Positions 59,433 to 64,000 of a DNA stretch of 64,000 nucleotides are shown piece by piece (the first letter of the stretch is position 1; the number at the start of each line of letters is the position of its first letter). This stretch comes from Thiomicrospira cyclica ALM1 (GTDB taxonomy: Bacteria > Pseudomonadota > Gammaproteobacteria > Thiomicrospirales > Thiomicrospiraceae): assembly GCF_000214825.1 (NCBI RefSeq), contig NC_015581.1, forward strand, positions 1,488,001-1,552,000, in the 5' to 3' direction. The notes under the pieces were generated by a model that made no database searches, had not been told where the DNA came from, and saw only the letters and a program-made list of their open reading frames with translations. A program made the translations under genes and the position numbers.

Positions 59433-59813
59433 ATGACAGCACAAGCGCCAAACTCAGATTATATTTTTATCGAAAACCTACGCATTAATTGCATTGTAGG
59501 CATTCATCCCTGGGAACAAGTGCAGCCCCAACCACTGCTTTTTACCCTCAAGCTTTACTGTGACTTTAGCCCAATTTTTGCCTCTGGCGAACTTCAGGAC
59601 TCGATTGATTACGCGGCAGTTTCACAGCTTATTGAATCACACTGTCAAGCCAAACCCCATTTACTTATTGAAACCCTTGCCCATGAGATCGTCACAAAAT
59701 TGTTAGCTGACTTTCCCTTAATTCAAGGCATCAAACTCACGCTCGCCAAACCCCATGCCGTTGCAAACAGTCAGCAAGTTGGCCTCCACATTACACGCTG
59801 GCGTACTCAATAA
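59433..59813 (+). CDS. folB: Dihydroneopterin aldolase
   Basis: Folate biosynthesis. 126 residues of the FolB tunnel-fold family: IENLRINCIVGIHPWEQ at the N terminus (substrate Glu), DYAAVSQLIE and HLLIETLAHEI. Divergent from plsY and 2 nt before the methyltransferase gene. Confidence 0.93.
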   Translation: MTAQAPNSDYIFIENLRINCIVGIHPWEQVQPQPLLFTLKLYCDFSPIFASGELQDSIDYAAVSQLIESHCQAKPHLLIETLAHEIVTKLLADFPLIQGIKLTLAKPHAVANSQQVGLHITRWRTQ

Positions 59814-59815
59814 CA

Positions 59816-61003
59816 ATGAAATCAACCATGAACAAACTCCCCACACCTGAACCAGATGCGCTGGCACTGAGTCGCGAAATAACGGACTATATTCGACGCC
59901 GCATCCAACGTCACGGCAACCCTACCTTTGCCAATTTTATGCAGATGGCGCTCTACACACCCGAACTCGGCTACTATGCTAATGGTTTAACTAAAATTGG
60001 TGCCGGTGGCGACTTCACAACCGCGCCTGAAATCAGTCCCCTGTTTTCGCAATGCCTTGCTAACCAGGCCTGGCAAGTTTTAAGCCATATCGACCAGGGT
60101 GCTATTTTAGAGTTTGGTGCTGGGCGTGGCACCATGGCCAAAGACATCTTATGGTACTTGGCTGATCGAGCGGATCAATTTAGCCATTACTACATTTTGG
60201 AAGTAAGTGCAGCATTGAAGGCGCAGCAAGCTGAAACGCTCAGCGAGCTACCTGAAGCACTGCGTCAAAAAGTTGTTTGGCTAGAACAGCTACCCAAACA
60301 GGCTTTTAATGGCGTTATCTTAGCCAATGAAGTTCTCGACGCCATGCCGGTTGAGCGCATCCGACTAGAACCTGAACAACAATTACAAGCCTACGTAGGT
60401 TGGGACGACGCCCAGCAACAATTTGGCTGGGTTTATCAACCCATTACCGACACACGTTTGCAAAAAATAGCCAATCGCTTACAACAGGTCATCGGCGAAC
60501 CCAATCCACGCGGCTATCATGCTGAAATCAACCTTAATATCCAGCCCTGGTTAGCCAGCTTAGATAGCGTTTTAAACCAAGGCATGGTACTGCTCATCGA
60601 TTATGGCTACCCCCGTCGTGAGCTTTGGCAATCCACCCGCTACATGGGCACACTCCGCTGCCACTACCAGCAACGCGCGCATAACAATCCGTTTTGGTAC
60701 CCAGGGCTCCAAGACATTACCGCGCATGTGGACTTTACCACTGTCGCTGAATCGGCTTATGCCGCGCACTTTAAAGTTGCCGGCTACACGACGCAAGCAC
60801 ATTTTTTGATGAGCACTGGCTTGCTTGAATCGACACTTGAGCAATCACAAGACGTCGTTGCGCAGTTACAGTTGTCGCAACAAATTAAACGCTTAACATT
60901 GCCTGATGAAATGGGTGAAAGTTTTAAAATGATGGCACTCACCAAAAATTTTGACCAGCCGCTAATGGGCTTTCAGCAGCGCGATTTGCGTCATCTACTG
61001 TAA
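59816..61003 (+). CDS. SAM-dependent methyltransferase, MidA/NDUFAF7-like (COG1565)
   Basis: 395 residues. Motifs GYYANGLTKIGAGGDFTTAPEISPLFSQ (substrate/cofactor region), ILEFGAGRGTMAKDIL (SAM motif I), ILANEVLDAMPVERI and LLIDYGYPRRE. The mitochondrial relative methylates an arginine of complex I; the bacterial target is unknown. Follows folB directly. One CAGGCCTG copy (60065). Confidence 0.85.
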   Translation: MKSTMNKLPTPEPDALALSREITDYIRRRIQRHGNPTFANFMQMALYTPELGYYANGLTKIGAGGDFTTAPEISPLFSQCLANQAWQVLSHIDQGAILEFGAGRGTMAKDILWYLADRADQFSHYYILEVSAALKAQQAETLSELPEALRQKVVWLEQLPKQAFNGVILANEVLDAMPVERIRLEPEQQLQAYVGWDDAQQQFGWVYQPITDTRLQKIANRLQQVIGEPNPRGYHAEINLNIQPWLASLDSVLNQGMVLLIDYGYPRRELWQSTRYMGTLRCHYQQRAHNNPFWYPGLQDITAHVDFTTVAESAYAAHFKVAGYTTQAHFLMSTGLLESTLEQSQDVVAQLQLSQQIKRLTLPDEMGESFKMMALTKNFDQPLMGFQQRDLRHLL

Positions 61004-61057
61004 CGAATTGCTATAATCACGCGAATTTAAATGCGTTAATTTGTGAGTTTAAAACCT

Positions 61058-61825
61058 ATGGATATTTTTCACGCCGTTATTTTGGGCATCATTGAAGGTT
61101 TAACAGAGTTTTTACCCATCTCCTCAACTGGACATTTAATTGTCGCGGCAGAACTAATGGGACTTAATCAGGATGACCACAACACCGCATTTAAAATCAT
61201 TATTCAATTAGCGGCTATTTTAGCGGTTTTTGCTACCTATGCCGAGCGCTTTCACCCCAGTCAATATCGGCTATGGATCAAGGTATTTATTGCTTTTTTG
61301 CCCATCGCCAGCATCGGTTTTTTATTGGCCGACAGCATTGAAGCCCTATTTAATGTCGCCACCGTGGCCTGGATGTTTATTATCGGCGGAGTCATCTTTT
61401 TAGTGGTCGAACATTTTTACAAGGAAAGCCAGCATACCGTGCGCAACCTTGATCAGCTAACCTACAAACAAACGCTTTGGGTCGGTTTTGCCCAAATTTT
61501 TGCACTGATACCCGGCACCAGTCGTGCCGGTGCCACTATTATTGGCGGCATGCTGACTGGTTTAGACCGTAAAACATCGGCCGAATTCTCTTTTTTATTA
61601 GCCCTTCCGGTGCTGACCGCCACTTCCGGTTATTCACTGCTTAAACATTACGATGCCTTTGCTCAAACCAGCTTCACTCCATTAATTATCGGCTTTATTG
61701 TGTCCTTCTTGGTCGCTTGGCTATCCATTAAATTGTTTTTAAAGTTTCTACAACACTTTACCTTTCGCGCCTTCGGTATTTACCGTATTCTGTTAGGTAG
61801 CGCACTATTAATTTGGTTTGTGTAA
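61058..61825 (+). CDS. uppP: Undecaprenyl-diphosphate phosphatase (BacA)
   Basis: Recycles the lipid carrier for cell-wall synthesis. 255 residues, about eight membrane segments; catalytic motifs [15 protein letters not shown] at the N terminus and [16 protein letters not shown] 61058 is chosen; a GTG at 61043 is also open. Confidence 0.95.
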   Translation: MDIFHAVILGIIEGLTEFLPISSTGHLIVAAELMGLNQDDHNTAFKIIIQLAAILAVFATYAERFHPSQYRLWIKVFIAFLPIASIGFLLADSIEALFNVATVAWMFIIGGVIFLVVEHFYKESQHTVRNLDQLTYKQTLWVGFAQIFALIPGTSRAGATIIGGMLTGLDRKTSAEFSFLLALPVLTATSGYSLLKHYDAFAQTSFTPLIIGFIVSFLVAWLSIKLFLKFLQHFTFRAFGIYRILLGSALLIWFV

Positions 61826-61836
61826 GAAGCGGCCAA

Positions 61837-61884
61837 GCCAAGTCACTGACAAGAAAAACACCTGATCTTGTCTAGTGACTTGGC
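61837..61884 (+). repeat. Near-perfect inverted repeat after uppP
   Basis: Arms 61837-61853 and 61867-61884 match over 17-18 bp with one extra base, loop 13 nt. No T-run follows. Could be a 3' structure of uppP or the scar of a rearrangement. Confidence 0.6.
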
Positions 61885-62007
61885 GGTGGCGACACTGGGC
61901 ATTTTCCGTGGCGGTTATGAAATTGCGTTTGTGGTGTCCTTGCCGATGGTGTGGGCGTCATTATTTTCTTCTCTATTGCTGTGATGATGCTGGATATGCC
62001 CGCTTAA
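61870..62007 (+). pseudogene. Possible 3' remnant of a membrane-protein gene
   Basis: Two frames read protein-like hydrophobic sequence without any start: first SDLAVATLGIFRGGYEIAF and then, after a shift near 61950, GVIIFFSIAVMMLDMPA ending at the TAA at 62005-62007. No family recognised. The rest of 61826-62163 has a small hairpin (ACTGACC/GGTCAGT, 62025-62051) and the mgtE upstream region. Confidence 0.3.
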
Positions 62008-62163
62008 TTCTCGCACTACTCACTACTGACCGCTTTGTAACAGTGGTCAGTCAAGCCATTAAGATTCGGATAATTTTTTACACACCCTCATAACATTAAT
62101 TAAGTGGTAACTAAATTTTGTTAAAATAGTTCGCAATTCAATGATCAACATAAAAGTCTAATT

Positions 62164-63555
62164 ATGAGCTATCCATGGGAGTATGACCCGTCACATAACA
62201 CTAAGGTTTTCCATGACCGCCTCGACGAGCTGGAAGAGTTACTCAACCAGCGACAGTTCGACAAAATTCGTCAACGTATTCAGCTCATTGAAGTGCAAGA
62301 CACCGCCGAGCTACTTGAAGGGCTTGCCAAAGCTACCCAAATTTTATTTTTTCGCACCCTGCCACGTAAAACGGCTTCCGCTGTTTTTGCCTATTTATCG
62401 CAACCCGCTAAAGAAGAACTTATCTCCCACCTCAGTGATGAAGATAGCTTGCATCTGGTTAAAAGTCTTGAAGCGGATGACCGCGCAGCTTTCCTCGATG
62501 AGTTGCCAGCGGCGATTGTAAAAACCTTGACCCAAAAACTGCCCCATGAACAGCTACGTGAAGTTCAGTTGTTATTAGGTTACCCAGCCGATAGTGTTGG
62601 GCGTGTTATGCGACCAGATTACGTTGCCATCCATAAAGACTGGACCATCCAATATGCCCTCGATTATTTAAAAGATTTAAATCAAGATGCCACACGCTTA
62701 AATACACTGTTTGTTTTAGATGAAGACAATATCCTACTAGATGCCTTACATATCCGTAAGTTGGCTTTAGCACGTGACTCCAGTGACCTAATTGCCGATC
62801 TTATGGACCACAAGGTTATCTTTATTGAAGCCACGGAGAACCAGGAAAAAGCTGTCGAGATGATGCAGCATTATGATCTCAACTCTCTGCCTGTTGTTGA
62901 TATTGATGGCGAGCTAGTCGGCATGGTAACCGTCGATGATATTTTAGATATTGCCGAAGCAGAAACGACTAAAGACTTCCATAAAATGGGTTCTGTTGGG
63001 GTTATTAACTTTAGCATAAGCGAAGCGAGCCCAGTGTTGCTTTATCGTAAACGCATCGGCTGGTTAATATTATTGGTATTTGTTAATATTTTTGCTGGCC
63101 TGGCGATTGCCACCTTTGAAGATACCATTACAGCCGTGGTCGCCCTCGTGTTCTTTTTACCTTTAATAATTGGTAGTTCCGGGAATGCGGGCTCACAAGC
63201 CTCTACCTTAATGGTGCGCTCACTAGCCACGGGCGATGTTGAACTGCGCGACTGGGGTCGATTAATTATTAAAGAAGTCAGTGTAGCCGCGGCCTTGGGT
63301 ATTACCATGGGTATTGCCATTGCGTCGATTGGCTATTGGCGTGGCGGCTGGGATTTAGCTGCTGTTGTGGCACTATCCATGGTTGCCGTAGTTATTGTCG
63401 GCAGTTTAATGGGCATGAGCTTACCCTTCTTACTGTCCAAATTGAAAATTGATCCTGCAACGGCAAGTGCGCCCTTAATTACCTCGATGGCGGATATCCT
63501 AGGCATCCTAATTTACTTTAGTATTGCTGTAGCGATATTACCAACGAGTGGTTAG
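62164..63555 (+). CDS. mgtE: Magnesium transporter MgtE
   Basis: 463 residues: N-terminal helical domain (about 30-135), two CBS domains (about 140-265, with HYDLNSLPVVDIDGELVGMV), then five membrane segments (about 295-460). Pore-region sequence LPLIIGSSGNAGSQASTLMVR matches MgtE. Imports Mg2+ and closes when cytoplasmic Mg2+ binds the CBS part. Confidence 0.95.
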   Translation: MSYPWEYDPSHNTKVFHDRLDELEELLNQRQFDKIRQRIQLIEVQDTAELLEGLAKATQILFFRTLPRKTASAVFAYLSQPAKEELISHLSDEDSLHLVKSLEADDRAAFLDELPAAIVKTLTQKLPHEQLREVQLLLGYPADSVGRVMRPDYVAIHKDWTIQYALDYLKDLNQDATRLNTLFVLDEDNILLDALHIRKLALARDSSDLIADLMDHKVIFIEATENQEKAVEMMQHYDLNSLPVVDIDGELVGMVTVDDILDIAEAETTKDFHKMGSVGVINFSISEASPVLLYRKRIGWLILLVFVNIFAGLAIATFEDTITAVVALVFFLPLIIGSSGNAGSQASTLMVRSLATGDVELRDWGRLIIKEVSVAAALGITMGIAIASIGYWRGGWDLAAVVALSMVAVVIVGSLMGMSLPFLLSKLKIDPATASAPLITSMADILGILIYFSIAVAILPTSG

Positions 63556-63651
63556 GTAACGCAAATTAACCAAGCCACTTCAACATGGAGCCCTATAAGC
63601 AAAGCCAATAAATACAGGCGCTGGATGATTAAATATTTTTCATAAAAAGGC

Positions 63652-63679
63652 TTGCAAAGTCTTTCTAAGGCTCTATAAT
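63652..63679 (+). promoter_or_regulatory. Sigma70 promoter for tRNA-Asn
   Basis: TTGCAA (63652-63657), 16-nt spacer, TATAAT (63674-63679), 33 nt before the tRNA. Confidence 0.75.
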
Positions 63680-63711
63680 ACGCCCCAGCAAACGCAAGTT
63701 TGAACGACTAT

Positions 63712-63787
63712 TCCCCAATAGTTCAGTTGGTAGAACACCGGACTGTTAATCCGTATGTCCCTGGTTCGAGTCCAGGTTGGGGAGCCA
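63712..63787 (+). tRNA. tRNA-Asn (anticodon GTT)
   Basis: Acceptor TCCCCAA/TTGGGGA, D stem GTTC/GAAC, anticodon loop CTGTTAA, T stem CCTGG/CCAGG, with G discriminator and encoded CCA. Confidence 0.97.
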
Positions 63788-63793
63788 AATTTT

Positions 63794-63827
63794 AAACCCT
63801 AGTTATTTATTTAACTGGGGTTTTTTT
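63794..63827 (+). terminator. Intrinsic terminator of tRNA-Asn
   Basis: Stem 63794-63805 with 63812-63823 (AAACCCTAGTTA/TAACTGGGGTTT, one T-G wobble) followed by T-run to 63827. The remaining 63828-64000 shows no gene or clear signal. Confidence 0.8.
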
Positions 63828-64000
63828 ATGACCTAATCTTACTTAATGATCGTTAACAGCCAAACCTGTTAAGGCTTTTTCCAATGCTTAGTTAACTGCT
63901 TCCGAATCAAGCAATAAAAATAGTATAGCCACTGTCACCCGCTTTTTAGGTTCCAACTGAAATGTTAAATTGGCCAGCGAAAAACACTAAGCTGTTGATT

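Larger units (their letters stand above)
1195..60072. repeat. Highly iterated palindrome CAGGCCTG (30 exact copies)
   Basis: Exact copies start at 1195, 1984, 2488, 4609, 7230, 12160, 16662, 21220, 22080, 23343, 23940, 26812, 28164, 28336, 28626, 33742, 34995, 37077, 38703, 41512, 43218, 43431, 43784, 47664, 49041, 49556, 49948, 50660, 57798 and 60065 (manual count). 29 have C or G on both sides; favoured forms are ACCAGGCCTGGT and AGCAGGCCTGCT. All lie inside genes: 29 in coding sequence, one in rnpB. Confidence 0.9.

Noticed and set aside
61875-62093. 72-residue plus-strand open frame
   Set aside because: Its composition (many Trp, Cys, Arg) is unlike a protein; neighbouring frames are more protein-like but broken.

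Overview
This 64 kb window is a dense, ordinary-looking chromosomal segment of a gammaproteobacterium. Clues are the order rsmI/lpoA/yraN, the macromolecular-synthesis operon rpsU-yqeY-dnaG-rpoD facing tsaD, a long dcw cluster, a KdsD/WaaA/HldE lipopolysaccharide set, and a glutamate-cysteine ligase of the acidithiobacillus (T. ferrooxidans) type. Together with an ArsR protein carrying the two-cysteine spacing of sulfide-sensing BigR/SqrR regulators, this suggests a sulfur-oxidising autotroph of the Thiomicrospira/Hydrogenovibrio kind. That placement is an inference; no marker here proves it.

Layout. 1-1066: 5' part of dnaX, the 4.5S SRP RNA and its promoter. 1083-12722 (minus): a glycogen synthesis and breakdown locus (glgP, glgA, glgB, malQ, a GH57 amylase, glgC, glk). 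12770-18000: heptose and Kdo/lipid A functions (gmhA, hldE, a PagL-type lipid A deacylase, kdsD, waaA). 18045-20522: three tandem prepilin-like proteins behind a perfect 20-bp inverted repeat. 20511-30163: lactate permease, purEK, a thioredoxin-fold protein, a frameshifted DUF389 gene, metK with a structured leader, metF, rsmE, an IalB-like protein. 29480-36225: divergent two-component system, gshA, a YihY protein, S41 protease, BigR-like ArsR, tRNA-Arg. 36230-48721 (minus): dcw cluster mraZ-rsmH-ftsZ-ftsL-ftsI-murE-murF-mraY-murD-ftsW-murG, with ftsZ in an unusual position and the distal part (murC to ftsA) absent. 48894-52939: rnpB, rsmI, lpoA, yraN, dps, a CAT tRNA. 53046-63555: rpoD, dnaG, yqeY, rpsU, tsaD, plsY, folB, a MidA-like methyltransferase, uppP, mgtE. 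63652-63827: tRNA-Asn with its own promoter and terminator.

How genes work together. The glycogen genes form one near-continuous minus-strand run with hldE-gmhA, so carbon storage and heptose synthesis may be co-transcribed. The dcw run is tightly coupled (several ATGA-type overlaps) and starts at a sigma70 promoter whose -10 is covered by four 10-bp-spaced GTGG boxes, the expected MraZ autorepression site.

The most striking signal is not a gene. The 8-bp palindrome CAGGCCTG occurs exactly 30 times by manual count, against roughly one expected by chance; 29 of 30 copies have C or G on both sides. Copies lie in coding sequence and in the RNase P RNA, and all 14 Gln-Ala-Trp tripeptides I found are encoded CAG-GCC-TGG through this palindrome. 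It behaves like a highly iterated palindrome (as HIP1 does in cyanobacteria) or like an uptake or modification site. No CRISPR array, insertion sequence, prophage or complete defence system was seen.
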